NCBI RefSeq assembly: GCF_025947065.1 | Contig: NZ_CP109994.1 | Location: 1,736,001 to 1,800,000, forward strand | Source of the DNA: Flavobacterium sp. N1736 | GTDB lineage: Bacteria; Bacteroidota; Bacteroidia; Flavobacteriales; Flavobacteriaceae | DNA: 64,000 nucleotides | Direction of reading: 5' to 3' | Shown: in pieces, positions 45,758 through 55,324 of the stretch | Layout of the letters: each line of letters begins with the position of its first letter | How positions within the stretch are numbered: position 1 is the first letter of the stretch | The notes under the pieces: generated by a model | Told to the model about the DNA's origin: nothing | The model's input: the letters and a program-made list of their open reading frames with translations, nothing else | Databases searched by the model: none | Program-made: the position numbers and the translations under genes

Positions 45758-47089
45758 CTAAAAACCCTTCACCTGAATAGAACTATCATTAATCTCAAAC
45801 TGCGTATTTTTTAAAAGCAAAATCATTTCGGCGCCGGCTAATAAAACGGGACCGTAACCGTGTGCGGCATATAAATTTACGGGGCGATAATAATAAAATG
45901 CGGGATCAAAACCCATTCCTGTTCCTACGCAGGTTCCTTCGACCTGACCTTTTGCATTTACTTTTGACGCAACTGCATTCCACGCTAAAACAACTGCGGG
46001 CGTATACGCCAGTTTATCAACATAACCGCGATTAATGGCTCTGGCAATGGCGTAGGTATAAATGGCTGTCGCCGAAGTTTCTAAATATGTATCATTTCTA
46101 TCCAATAACTGATGCCAAAAACCGGTTCCGTCCTGATATTGCAATAATCCGGCGATGTGTTTTTGCAGTTGTGCCAAAACCTGTTGATATCCGGGATGAT
46201 TTTTTGGCAAAACTTCTAATAATTCGACCATTGTCATGACCGCCCAGCCATTGGCTCTTGCCCAATGAAACTCGGGATGAACCTGCATTGACTCAACCCA
46301 GCCGTGCATATAAATTCCCTTTTGCTCATTAAACATTCTTTGAGAAAACTGATTTACTTGTTTTACGGCATCGTCAAAATATTTTACGTCACCTGTGTAA
46401 CTTCCCATTTGCGCAAGCGCGGGCACGCTCATAAACATATCGTCGAGCCAAAGCGTATTATTCTGAGGTCGGTTTCTGGCGAGCGTTCCATCTTTTAGGC
46501 GGAATTCCTTTTCACTTATGTATTTGATAAAATTATTGATTACAGGATCGACATTGGTATTAATTCCTGCTTTTTTGGCTTTTATAAATGCGGCACACAA
46601 GGCGCCTGCATCGTCTAAAGCATGCGGATTAAGAACTGTATGTACGGGAGAATCTTTTAGGTTTTCGGGTTTATAATTCCCCGCAATTTCAGCAATCAGT
46701 TTTAGGCGTTTATTGGTGTAATCTGCATATTGTTTATTTCCGGTTGCTTCGGTTGCTAAAAGCATTCCGGCATACGTTACGCCCCATTCGTAGCTTGTTA
46801 ACCGAAAAGCTCCGGGAGAAAATTTGATTTTCCCTTTTGTTTTCTTAAAATCTTGTACTTCTGAATTATCACTAAGATTTATAACTTTTGAAGCTGTATT
46901 TTCTTCGAGAAAAGTATACACTCTGTTCAATACATTTTCGATATTATTTTTTTCAGGAATAGTATACGGAGTGACATAATCGGGCTTTGATAAATGTAAT
47001 GGCGCCGTTGCATCGGTTGTTTGTGCATGTATAGAAGTAGATATTCCGAATGCGAATAATGTTATTATTTTGGCTGATGTATAGCTCAT
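45758..47089 (-). CDS. GH105 unsaturated rhamnogalacturonyl hydrolase, secreted
   Basis: A 443-residue secreted enzyme (signal peptide to about residue 23) of family GH105. It hydrates the unsaturated galacturonic acid that rhamnogalacturonan lyases leave on rhamnose, freeing L-rhamnose at the chain end. The (alpha/alpha)6-barrel motifs are SYEWGVTYAGML, HALDDAGAL (Asp159/160), NTLWLDDMFM (Asp216/217) and FHWARANGWAVM (about 274-285). The C-terminal CVGTGMGFDPAFYYYRPVN is also typical. It completes the action of the PL11 lyase in the same locus and explains why a free-rhamnose importer is co-regulated. Confidence 0.92.
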   Translation of the reverse strand: MSYTSAKIITLFAFGISTSIHAQTTDATAPLHLSKPDYVTPYTIPEKNNIENVLNRVYTFLEENTASKVINLSDNSEVQDFKKTKGKIKFSPGAFRLTSYEWGVTYAGMLLATEATGNKQYADYTNKRLKLIAEIAGNYKPENLKDSPVHTVLNPHALDDAGALCAAFIKAKKAGINTNVDPVINNFIKYISEKEFRLKDGTLARNRPQNNTLWLDDMFMSVPALAQMGSYTGDVKYFDDAVKQVNQFSQRMFNEQKGIYMHGWVESMQVHPEFHWARANGWAVMTMVELLEVLPKNHPGYQQVLAQLQKHIAGLLQYQDGTGFWHQLLDRNDTYLETSATAIYTYAIARAINRGYVDKLAYTPAVVLAWNAVASKVNAKGQVEGTCVGTGMGFDPAFYYYRPVNLYAAHGYGPVLLAGAEMILLLKNTQFEINDSSIQVKGF

Positions 47090-47130
47090 GGTTAATATCT
47101 TTTAAAGTGAGAATTAATTAAATTAATTTT

Positions 47131-47281
47131 AACACATAGAAACATAGATTTTGTAATCTCAAAAAAGGCGTTTCACTTGTTTAAACAAACATAGTTAGTA
47201 GGTAAGCTATGTGTTGAAAATCTTGATTTTCTTTAAATGACTTTTTATTTAAAGAAATTTAAATCTATGTTTCTATGTGTT
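47131..47281. repeat. MITE-like element, AACACATAGAAACATAG family, copy D
   Basis: The exact 17-bp termini are 47131-47147 and 47265-47281. The interior has CAAAAAAGGCGTTTCACTTG as in copy C and a second pair ACATAG/CTATGTGTT. It fills the gap between the mutarotase and GH105 genes. Confidence 0.85.
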
Positions 47282-47310
47282 GAAATATTTTTTCCACAGA
47301 TTACGTGCAT

Positions 47311-47640
47311 TTAATCTAAATGAAAAACTTCTTTTAATGAAATGGCAACTGGCGAATTATCAGGATTTGTTTCCATAATATCTGCCATATATTTCCACCA
47401 GGTTTTTACAATGGGATGATTTGGCAAATAGCTTTGATCAAAGTCTGCACTGATTTTTTGAACTGCAAAAAGCGTCAGGGTTTCTTCATCAAAAAAAATG
47501 CTGTAATCCTGAATTCCGGTTTCTGAAAGTAATGACGCTAATTCTGGCCAAATTTCATCGTGCCGTTTTTTATATTCTGCTTCAAAACCACTTTTTAATT
47601 TCATTTTAAAAGCATTCCGAATTGTTGTATTGCTTTGCAT
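47311..47640 (-). CDS. rhaM: L-rhamnose mutarotase
   Basis: A 109-residue protein of the RhaM/RhaU family, which speeds the interconversion of alpha and beta L-rhamnose so that the isomerase gets its preferred anomer. The family pattern is AFKMKLKSGFEAEYKKRHDE with IWPELASLL, then DYSIFFDEETLTLFAVQK, and PIVKTWWKYMADIMETN. The usual length is 104-110. It is soluble and cytoplasmic. It lies downstream of susD in the rhamnogalacturonan PUL rather than with rhaI, which adds a link between the PUL and the rhamnose operon. Confidence 0.93.
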   Translation of the reverse strand: MQSNTTIRNAFKMKLKSGFEAEYKKRHDEIWPELASLLSETGIQDYSIFFDEETLTLFAVQKISADFDQSYLPNHPIVKTWWKYMADIMETNPDNSPVAISLKEVFHLD

Positions 47641-47795
47641 GCTAAATGTGTTTTAGGAAGTTATTTACAGATTAAAAAGCAACACGAATTTCACTAATTA
47701 CCACTAATTCTCTTTCTTGAAATTAATTTCACAAAAAGTTAAACTCTTAGATTGGTGACAATTCCTGAAATTCGTGTTTGTAATCTATATTAATC

Positions 47796-49742
47796 TTAAT
47801 AATTCGGATTTTGCATGGCGTCTTTTTCAGCAGCTGTTAATGGTTTCCCGTTTGAATAAACGCCGTCAAGGAATGTTTGCGGAATTGGACGTACATTATG
47901 ATAATCCATAATATTTGGATTGGCTTCTATATTATACGCTTTTGCTCTGGCTACTAAAGTTTTGGTTCTGCTTAGATCTTCCCAACGATGAAATTCTCCA
48001 CAAAGTTCTCTGGTTCTTTCGTTAAGTATCAAACACAGCATTCGGTCGTAATCGCTTGCATATCCAAGCTTTGAAATTACAGCCTGATCTTCGGCCGGTA
48101 AAGCACCAATACTTGTAATCGCCAAACTTGTAGCGGTGGTTGTAACTGCAATATTATTCGATTCATAATAGGAATTTTCAGGAACAAAAGAAATTGGAAT
48201 TCCGGCCTGACCTGTTGCTGTATATGCGGCAGAACCATCTGTATAAGCAGCACGATTTTCTCCGGTTTTATAGGCGGCGCGTGTACGAACGGCGTTGATA
48301 TACGGTAACGCATCAGAAAATGTGGCTGAACCAAGTTGTGCTAATTTTACTTTTGCTTCTGCTGCCTGCAAATAAGTTTCTGCAGAACGTGCTAAAATAA
48401 TATCACGCGATCCTTTTATATTACTCAAATCTATTCTGTTTCCGTCCATATATTTGCTTAAAGACGGAAATCTCACATCGGCCATTAAACCAATATTATC
48501 AGCCGCATGCGCTACATAAACACTTGGAATTGTTTTTCCGGTTTTTGAGTCAATAATCGCATCTGCATTTTTAGTTTTGGCAAAACGGGTATCGGTTGTA
48601 CTATTAACGATATACATGATTCCTAAATCGCCATTGTTATAATAATTTCCCGATTTGTTGTTGATGATACTTTTTGTCTGGAAGCTTTTCCAAAAACGAG
48701 AATCATTTACATGATCAAATACATCATACACAAAATAAGTTGGTGCCAAACGGCTAAATGGTCTTCCTCCGGCAAGATTACGTCTCATTTGCGGCAATTG
48801 ATCATACGTAGAAAGGAAATACAAATGCTGCTGGTTTCCTCCTGTTGTTAAGGGACTTGCGTTAAACTGTGCTGACAAAATCAACTCCGGAAGTTTTTCG
48901 TTTGCACCATCTGCAGTCGTATAATTCCATAATTCAACAAAATTTGCCGCTAACGGATGATGCGCAATTACTTCATCAGACAAGGTTACAACTTGTTGCA
49001 AATCTGCCACTTTTGTTGCTGCGTTCCAGCTATCGTTTATTTCGCTGGCACGTGTTAAATAGGCTTTTGCCAAATAATGTGCTGCTGCATCTTTTGTAAT
49101 TTTAGCCGGAGCGCCCGCATTGCTCAATAAATTATAGGCTTGCGTAAAATCAGCAATTACCTGATCGAGAACTTCTTTTGGCGTTGCTCTGCTAAATTCT
49201 AATTCGACTGTAGAACTGGTGGTTAATTTTAAAGGTACGCCTCCATATTGATTTACTAATTTTAAATAATTAAAAGCTCTCAAAAAATATCCTTCGCCTA
49301 AAGCTATTTTCTTAATGGCATCGTTTGTTGATGGAATTGCTATTGATGATTCTATCAATTGATTGGCATTTCCGATTCCGATATATAAATTATCCCAGTT
49401 TGTATTTGCGGCAACCGTATTGGCATTCGAAACGGTTACAAAAGCTCTAAAACCTGAAGAATACGAATTCCAAATCCAGTTTGAAGGATCTCCGCCTGCA
49501 TGAAATTCATCTGTACCTGATTCTGTTGCCGTAAGCGGAACTTCACCTTGAAATTCTGCAGCAAATACCTGATAATAGGTTCCAATGGCCAAAGCCTGAA
49601 TTCCTGCTTCGGTTTTATAATATTCCTGACTGTACGCTGTGGTCAATTCTTCGTCAAGAAAATCTTTGTTGCATGATGTAGTACTTAAAATAAATAAAGT
49701 AAAAAACATCAGGCTGATATATTGTTTTTTATAATTTTTCAT
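47796..49742 (-). CDS. SusD/RagB-like surface glycan-binding lipoprotein (rhamnogalacturonan PUL)
   Basis: A 648-residue lipoprotein (lipobox ILSTTSC, Cys24) followed by NKDFLDEELTTAYS, the typical SusD start. TPR-like helices (GEGYFLRAFNYLKLVNQYGG) and the C-terminal signature (AETYLQAAEAKVKLAQLG, YINAVRTRAAYK, LNERTRELCGEFHRWEDLSR) confirm the family. It is longer than the first SusD in the window (505), with extra loops that may bind the branched polymer. The gene starts 21 bases after susC, and the pair forms the surface importer for rhamnogalacturonan oligosaccharides. Confidence 0.93.
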   Translation of the reverse strand: MKNYKKQYISLMFFTLFILSTTSCNKDFLDEELTTAYSQEYYKTEAGIQALAIGTYYQVFAAEFQGEVPLTATESGTDEFHAGGDPSNWIWNSYSSGFRAFVTVSNANTVAANTNWDNLYIGIGNANQLIESSIAIPSTNDAIKKIALGEGYFLRAFNYLKLVNQYGGVPLKLTTSSTVELEFSRATPKEVLDQVIADFTQAYNLLSNAGAPAKITKDAAAHYLAKAYLTRASEINDSWNAATKVADLQQVVTLSDEVIAHHPLAANFVELWNYTTADGANEKLPELILSAQFNASPLTTGGNQQHLYFLSTYDQLPQMRRNLAGGRPFSRLAPTYFVYDVFDHVNDSRFWKSFQTKSIINNKSGNYYNNGDLGIMYIVNSTTDTRFAKTKNADAIIDSKTGKTIPSVYVAHAADNIGLMADVRFPSLSKYMDGNRIDLSNIKGSRDIILARSAETYLQAAEAKVKLAQLGSATFSDALPYINAVRTRAAYKTGENRAAYTDGSAAYTATGQAGIPISFVPENSYYESNNIAVTTTATSLAITSIGALPAEDQAVISKLGYASDYDRMLCLILNERTRELCGEFHRWEDLSRTKTLVARAKAYNIEANPNIMDYHNVRPIPQTFLDGVYSNGKPLTAAEKDAMQNPNY

Positions 49743-49763
49743 AATGATTTTTTTTAGTTTAAT

Positions 49764-52700
49764 TTAGAATTCTACATTTAAACCTAAAGTCACGCCTCGG
49801 TTTGAAGCTGTTGTCTGCGTATCTAAATCTGTCCATTTTACTTTGGTGAAAATCATACCCGGATTGGTTGCCTGACAGTATAATTTCATTTTAGAAATTC
49901 CCAGTTTTTGTATTAAATCTTTATCAAAATGATAGCCTAATGAAATGTTTCGCATTTTTATAAATGCCCCATTTCTATACCCTAAAATAGGAAAATAAGA
50001 ATCTCCTGTTCCGGCAGAATAAATTGGTTTCTGATATTCGGCATTTGTATTATTATCAGTATAATAATTTATAGAACGCTGGCTTCCTTTTGCGCCTTCG
50101 TTTTCTCCTAAAGTATCATATAAATAACCCATTCGACCATAAACAAAAAAGGATAATTCTACATTTTTGTAAACAAAAGTATTGGTTAAACCCACTATAT
50201 ATTTTGGATCTTTTGAACCAATAATTACACGGTCGTTATTGGCATCTATTTTATAATCTCCATTTTGATCTACGGGTCTTGCGTTACCAAACGAAAAAAT
50301 ATTTGAACCTGCAGCCGCATTAAATTTTGCCATTTCTGCAGCATCTTCCGGTTTCCAGATTCCGTTTGATTCAAAACCATAAATTACATTTTGCGATTCA
50401 CCAATAAATAAGTTGTTGTTAATATCATCAAATTTTCCATTTTGAAGCGCTACAATTTTACTTTGTTGATATGATGCGCTAAAATTAGAACTCCACTCAA
50501 AATCTTTCAGGGCTACATTTATTGTATTTAAAGTAAGTTCGACTCCGTTTCCTTCTGTTTCACCCACGTTTTGGTAGGTATCTCGTACACCAAGAACGGT
50601 TGGAACGCTGCTTTTTAACAACAAATCAGTCGTATTACTGGTATAATAATCCAAAGCACCTGAAACTCTGCTATTGAAAAAAGAAAAATCGATACCATAA
50701 TTAAACTGCGATGTTTGCTCCCAGCCCAATTGTATATTTCCTAAAGATGTATTGTTTGTTACACCGGATCCGTTTGGATAAACAACGCCAATTAATGGCG
50801 GCTGAGTGGCATAAGCGGGAACTGCTGCGTTTCCGGTAACTCCGTAACCAACTCTCATCTTTAACTGATTGATCCAGGTTACGTTTTCCAGAAATTTTTC
50901 TTTGTTGATTACCCACGCAACAGAAGCACTCGGGAAAAATGCCCATCTGTTGTCTGGCGCTAATTGCGAAGCTCCGTCAAAACGACCAGATGCGGTAAGC
51001 AAATATTTATCGGCATAACCGTAATTTACCCTTCCCATATACGATAATAAACCTGTATCTGTCAAGCCCGAAGAATATCCGGCAAGCGTAACGTTGGCAG
51101 GATTTAATGCATTCCATTTATTGGCCGGATTTTTTATATCATTGGCAGACATTGAACTTTGCTCATTGTGATATTCTGTCTGGCTCATTAATAAGGTGGC
51201 GCCAAAATTATGATTGCCAACTGTTTTATTATAAAATATCAGATTATCTAATGTGTACGAAATTGATTTTTCATTGTATAAAGAAGCAAAGCTTGTTCCG
51301 GAACGAACGGCTGATTTTCCATCTAAAAAAACACCATCACGGTACGAAGTAATATCGGGACCAAAATTAATTCGGTATTTTAAACCATTCAGTTTAGGAT
51401 TAAAAGCACCAAAATCCAATTGCGCATATAAACTACCAAAAGCACGCAATGTAACACGCTGATCTTGTGATAATTTATCTTCATCAACCGGAGTTCTGAT
51501 TGTAGAATCTCCTCCCGGACTATCAATTCGAACTCCGTTAGCATCATACGGAACCGCATAAGGAAGATTGGTACGCGCCGTGGCGTAAATTCCCGTAGTC
51601 GTTGTAACGGCAGTTCTACCCACAGTAGATTGTCCGTATTCATTTATACCATAACTTGTGTTAAGGCTTACTCCCATCTGGAACCATTTTGTTGGGGTAA
51701 TATCAACACTTGCAGTACCGCTGTAGCGAATATAACCCTGACCTTTTAATGTTCCAGTGTTGTTTAAATATCCAAAAGAACCATAGGCTTTCATTTTTTC
51801 TGTACCACCGCTTACGCCAATAGTATGCTGTTGCGTAATTCCGGTTCTGGTTACAAATTTTGTCCAGTCTGTGGTGGCTACTTTCGAGCCATCCCAGGTT
51901 GTGGTTAAATTTCCGCTTGCATCTTTCCATCCTTTTTCAATATTTGCCCACGCGGCAGGATCGGCAGAAGCCAGAAAAATTAAGCGGTCATTTTCGATTG
52001 TTGGTGCATCTCCTTTTGGAAAAGCACTTGGATTGGAATAATATCTTCCCCAACGACGAAATTCGATATACTCGGCAGAATTCATCATTGGCGCGTTTTC
52101 GTGTATGGTTTCAAACATGATCGAAGTATCATAATTTAAAGTGAATCTTCCGTTTTTACCCTTTTTTGTAGTAACGATAATAACTCCGTTTGCACCTCTG
52201 GAACCATAAATTGCTGTTGCCGATGCATCTTTTAAAACATCAATAGTTTCAATATCTGTAGGATTCAAAAAATCGATTCCGCCAGAATTCGCATCGACAC
52301 TAATTTTTCCTGTTGTGGCATCGGTAATCAATCTTGAGTTTAACGGAATCCCGTCTACCACATAAAGCGGTGCATTGGATGCCGAAATAGAACGCGCACC
52401 ACGAATGGTAACTGTTCCCACCGTTCCGGGGCGTTCATTTGTTGTAACGTCTACACCGGCAGCTTTACCCTGCATCGCCTGCACGGCATTTACAACTGGC
52501 CTTGATGCAATTTCATCTGCACCTACGCTTACAATCGAGCCCGTAAGGTCTTTTTTCTTTTTTACACCGTAACCTACAACGACTACCTCTTCGAGAGAAT
52601 TATCGTCTTCTTTTAACACAACATCGTAAACGTTTGAATTTGTAACCGTGATTTCCTGTTTTTTAAAACCGATAAAACTGTAAACAAGAACAGTGCCTGT

Positions 52701-52901
52701 GGAAACACTAATAGAATAACTTCCATCCATATCCGTACTTACGCCGTTTTGGGTTCCTTTAATGAGGACATTAACGCCGGGAACTGGCAATCCGGTTCCG
52801 TCTGTAATTGTCCCTTTTACTACTTTGTTCTGTGCATAACCAGACGCATGAAGGAGTGCGATCATGGCTAAAGCAAGCAGAATACTCACTTTGTTTTTCA
52901 T
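49764..52901 (-). CDS. SusC-like TonB-dependent outer-membrane transporter (rhamnogalacturonan PUL)
   Basis: A 1045-residue receptor with a signal peptide of about 24 residues (ending GYAQ), then a carboxypeptidase-regulatory-like domain (VVKGTITDGTGLPVPGVNV), LEEVVVVGYG (103-112), a plug with DASATAIYGSRGANGVI, and a beta-barrel ending VTLGLNVEF. It pairs with the SusD-like protein downstream. Its promoter carries the 17-bp operator (52963-52979) and a perfect -7 element TAAATTTG (52937-52944), 36 bases before the start codon, so it belongs to the same regulon as rhaT, GH28 and CE12. Confidence 0.95.
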   Translation of the reverse strand: MKNKVSILLALAMIALLHASGYAQNKVVKGTITDGTGLPVPGVNVLIKGTQNGVSTDMDGSYSISVSTGTVLVYSFIGFKKQEITVTNSNVYDVVLKEDDNSLEEVVVVGYGVKKKKDLTGSIVSVGADEIASRPVVNAVQAMQGKAAGVDVTTNERPGTVGTVTIRGARSISASNAPLYVVDGIPLNSRLITDATTGKISVDANSGGIDFLNPTDIETIDVLKDASATAIYGSRGANGVIIVTTKKGKNGRFTLNYDTSIMFETIHENAPMMNSAEYIEFRRWGRYYSNPSAFPKGDAPTIENDRLIFLASADPAAWANIEKGWKDASGNLTTTWDGSKVATTDWTKFVTRTGITQQHTIGVSGGTEKMKAYGSFGYLNNTGTLKGQGYIRYSGTASVDITPTKWFQMGVSLNTSYGINEYGQSTVGRTAVTTTTGIYATARTNLPYAVPYDANGVRIDSPGGDSTIRTPVDEDKLSQDQRVTLRAFGSLYAQLDFGAFNPKLNGLKYRINFGPDITSYRDGVFLDGKSAVRSGTSFASLYNEKSISYTLDNLIFYNKTVGNHNFGATLLMSQTEYHNEQSSMSANDIKNPANKWNALNPANVTLAGYSSGLTDTGLLSYMGRVNYGYADKYLLTASGRFDGASQLAPDNRWAFFPSASVAWVINKEKFLENVTWINQLKMRVGYGVTGNAAVPAYATQPPLIGVVYPNGSGVTNNTSLGNIQLGWEQTSQFNYGIDFSFFNSRVSGALDYYTSNTTDLLLKSSVPTVLGVRDTYQNVGETEGNGVELTLNTINVALKDFEWSSNFSASYQQSKIVALQNGKFDDINNNLFIGESQNVIYGFESNGIWKPEDAAEMAKFNAAAGSNIFSFGNARPVDQNGDYKIDANNDRVIIGSKDPKYIVGLTNTFVYKNVELSFFVYGRMGYLYDTLGENEGAKGSQRSINYYTDNNTNAEYQKPIYSAGTGDSYFPILGYRNGAFIKMRNISLGYHFDKDLIQKLGISKMKLYCQATNPGMIFTKVKWTDLDTQTTASNRGVTLGLNVEF

Positions 52902-52936
52902 AAAAAGTTAATTTGGTTAATTAATAGTTAGCAACT

Positions 52937-52979
52937 CAAATTTATCCAGAAGTAAATTTCTTACCATCCTGTAGTATCC
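52937..52979 (-). promoter_or_regulatory. Predicted activator site plus -7 element of susC (rhamnogalacturonan PUL)
   Basis: GGATACTACAGGATGGT (minus strand 52979-52963) matches the rhaT site at 15 of 17 positions. After 18 bases comes TAAATTTG (52944-52937), a perfect TAnnTTTG. Confidence 0.75.
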
Positions 52980-53300
52980 TGCTAATTTTCAGTATATTAC
53001 AATAAACAATTAAGTTTTTTTTAACCAATAAAACCTTCAACTAATTGATTTTCAATAGTAAACAAATCACTCAGCCAGTAATTATGAATATAAAACAAAA
53101 TCAATATTTTTTTTATACATATAATATTTTTATCAATAAATAATTATGAAATAAAAATAGTATTACACAATTTTATACAGATATTTAATTCGTAAAAAAT
53201 TACATCGAAAACTGGTTTTATGATGCAGATTGCAAATCAAACACGGATAACGCAGATTCACTCCGTGAAAACGCAGATTAAAACGGATTTTATTATTTTA
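52980..53300. other. AT-rich spacer with a CGCAGATT-family remnant
   Basis: No gene is seen between susC and the PL11 gene. 52980-53220 is AT-rich without clear structure. At 53225-53285 the words GCAGATTGCAAATC, ACGCAGATTCACTCCGTG and AACGCAGATTAAAACGG recall the CGCAGATT repeats elsewhere in the window. Confidence 0.55.
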
Positions 53301-53336
53301 AAAAAAAGAGCCTGATTTTTAAGATCAGACTCTTTC
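53301..53336 (-). terminator. Intrinsic terminator after the PL11 gene
   Basis: On the minus strand AAAGAGTCTGAT and ATCAGGCTCTTT (one mismatch) close around CTTAAAA and are followed by eight T residues, directly after the lyase stop. Confidence 0.88.
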
Positions 53337-53337
53337 T

Positions 53338-55188
53338 TTATTTCTTTACCGGCACTAAAACAATATTAGGTTTTGGCGCGGGTTTCATGTCTTTTCCCAT
53401 ATAAAAACTCGTGTGCGGCGGTTGATTATACCCTACATTTTGCCAGGCAACACTTAACCGGTATTGCGGATCGTGCATTAATGTATATTGCCTTACTTCT
53501 GTTGGAATTGTGGTCGAATAAATTCTCAATTCTTTATTATCTTCTGATCGAAGAATCAATTCTTCACGCCAATCGCCCAGAATATCTGCAGAAAGCGCCG
53601 GTGTTGATTTTGTACCGTTATTTGAAGTTGCGCCCGCTGCAGTAAATAATCGTCCAACATTATACTTATCGATATAATTCGCATTGAGAAGTTCTCTCGA
53701 AGTATCACCATCCCAATAAATTAAAAAGTTATTTGATGTTGGTGCTTTTCCAATCGCCTTGCCTTTTATGTCGTGCAAATCCGGCGAACCAGACCACCAG
53801 CATTGTGCGCCTTTTCTGGTTGGGTCAATATTATCTGCCACACCACGGCCTACATCTTCGTTAGGCGAATCGGTAAATAAAACTTTACCATCTGCCGCAG
53901 CAAATAAAGTTACGCCCGGACCTGTAGTTCCGTTTTCGATTTCATGAATTCCAAAAACTTCCAGACCCGGAATATCAGGATCAAGATCTGAAACGTGAAT
54001 GGCGTCTCCGTGTCTAAAACCCGTTGTATATAATCCTTTACCGTTATCATCTACACACATTGAACCGTAGATAATTTCGTCTTTTCCGTCATTATCAACA
54101 TCTGCAACCGTGAGATTATGATTTCCCATTCCTGAATACGGATTTTCGGCATCTTTGCTGTCAAAAACCCATCTCGAAGTCAGTTTATTATTTTTAAAAT
54201 CCCAGGCTGCCAAAACCGTTCTTCCATAATAACCGCGACACATTACAACACTTGGATGAACGCCGTCTAAATACGCAACACAAGCCGTAAAACGATCAAT
54301 TCTGTTTCCTTTTGTATCATTTCCTCCGCTGCCGCCTCTGCCGCCCCAAGCTGCAAGATCACCGCGTTCTGCAATATAATCTACAGTTGTAATGAGTTTT
54401 CCGTTTCTTCCGTTAAAAACCGAAAGATATTCTGGACCTTTTAAAATTTTTCCTAAAACAGGAGAATTTGGGTCACGATCAACCCAGTCTTTTGTGGCGT
54501 CGCCTACTACATTATTCTGACTGTCTGTTGTGCCGTCAGCCGTTTTACAGACAAATTCAGAAATTCCGTCGCCATCTAAATCATACACCAAAAACTGCGT
54601 ATAATGTGCGCCTTCGCGAATGTTTTTGCCTAAATTAATTTGCCATAAAAATTTTCCTTCCAAAGTATACGCCTGAAATATAGGCGGATCCGTAATTCCG
54701 GTATGCGAATTATCATGCGCTTTTCCTGTCATGTGCACAATCAAATCGTATTTTCCGTCACCATCTAAATCACCCACTGAAAGATCATTCGGAATATATC
54801 CGTCAACAGGTTTTAATACAATCGCCATATAATCTTTATCCGGACTTTCAGCAGAAATTGTAAAGCTTCCTTTTGAATCGGTTTCTTTTCCTTTGAACAC
54901 TGTTTTTACAAACCATGTATTTTCTTCTTTGGCATTTGCTTTTGTATCTACAAAATTTGTAGCACCCAAAATGGGTTTTTCATTTAATTTAACGGCGCTT
55001 TTTGTACCGCTTTTTCGGTATAAATTAAAAGCTAAATCTTCAGCGTCTGTTCCTAAAACACGCCATCCAATAAAAAACTGATTGTTGTTTTTTACTGCGA
55101 TAATACCGCGATCAAGGTTTTCCATTTGTCGTTGTGCAAATATGGAATAAGAGAAAAATAATAGTATGAGTAGAATTGTATTTTTCAT
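53338..55188 (-). CDS. Rhamnogalacturonan lyase (PL11), secreted
   Basis: A 616-residue secreted lyase (signal peptide to about residue 18, SIFAQ) of family PL11, like Bacillus YesW/YesX. It cuts rhamnogalacturonan I between rhamnose and galacturonate by beta-elimination. The start of the mature protein (QMENLDRGIIAV, FFIGWRVLGTD, FNLYRKSGTKSAVKLNEKPI) is the N-terminal beta domain. The rest is an eight-bladed propeller with repeated calcium-binding strands such as VGDLDGDGKYDLIV, VYDLDGDGISEFVCK and VADVDNDGKDEIIYG. The products are the substrate of the GH105 enzyme nearby. The full family length (about 600) is present. Confidence 0.93.
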   Translation of the reverse strand: MKNTILLILLFFSYSIFAQRQMENLDRGIIAVKNNNQFFIGWRVLGTDAEDLAFNLYRKSGTKSAVKLNEKPILGATNFVDTKANAKEENTWFVKTVFKGKETDSKGSFTISAESPDKDYMAIVLKPVDGYIPNDLSVGDLDGDGKYDLIVHMTGKAHDNSHTGITDPPIFQAYTLEGKFLWQINLGKNIREGAHYTQFLVYDLDGDGISEFVCKTADGTTDSQNNVVGDATKDWVDRDPNSPVLGKILKGPEYLSVFNGRNGKLITTVDYIAERGDLAAWGGRGGSGGNDTKGNRIDRFTACVAYLDGVHPSVVMCRGYYGRTVLAAWDFKNNKLTSRWVFDSKDAENPYSGMGNHNLTVADVDNDGKDEIIYGSMCVDDNGKGLYTTGFRHGDAIHVSDLDPDIPGLEVFGIHEIENGTTGPGVTLFAAADGKVLFTDSPNEDVGRGVADNIDPTRKGAQCWWSGSPDLHDIKGKAIGKAPTSNNFLIYWDGDTSRELLNANYIDKYNVGRLFTAAGATSNNGTKSTPALSADILGDWREELILRSEDNKELRIYSTTIPTEVRQYTLMHDPQYRLSVAWQNVGYNQPPHTSFYMGKDMKPAPKPNIVLVPVKK

Positions 55189-55212
55189 AATTTATATTTT
55201 TTATTCGCAATC

Positions 55213-55284
55213 TTGTCATCCTGACGGAGGAAGGATCTCCGTGTCGAGTTACTTACGGAGATCCTTCCTCCGTCAGGATGACAA
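55213..55284. repeat. Perfect 30-bp-arm hairpin, TTGTCATNCTGA family, copy 3
   Basis: The arm at 55213-55242 (begins TTGTCATCCTGACGGAGG) is the exact complement of 55255-55284, with a 12-base loop. It lies between the six-hairpin enzyme and the PL11 gene, which run in the same direction. Confidence 0.9.
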
Positions 55285-55324
55285 ACTATACTTGGTAAAA
55301 ACCTAAAATTCAAAACCTTAAAAA

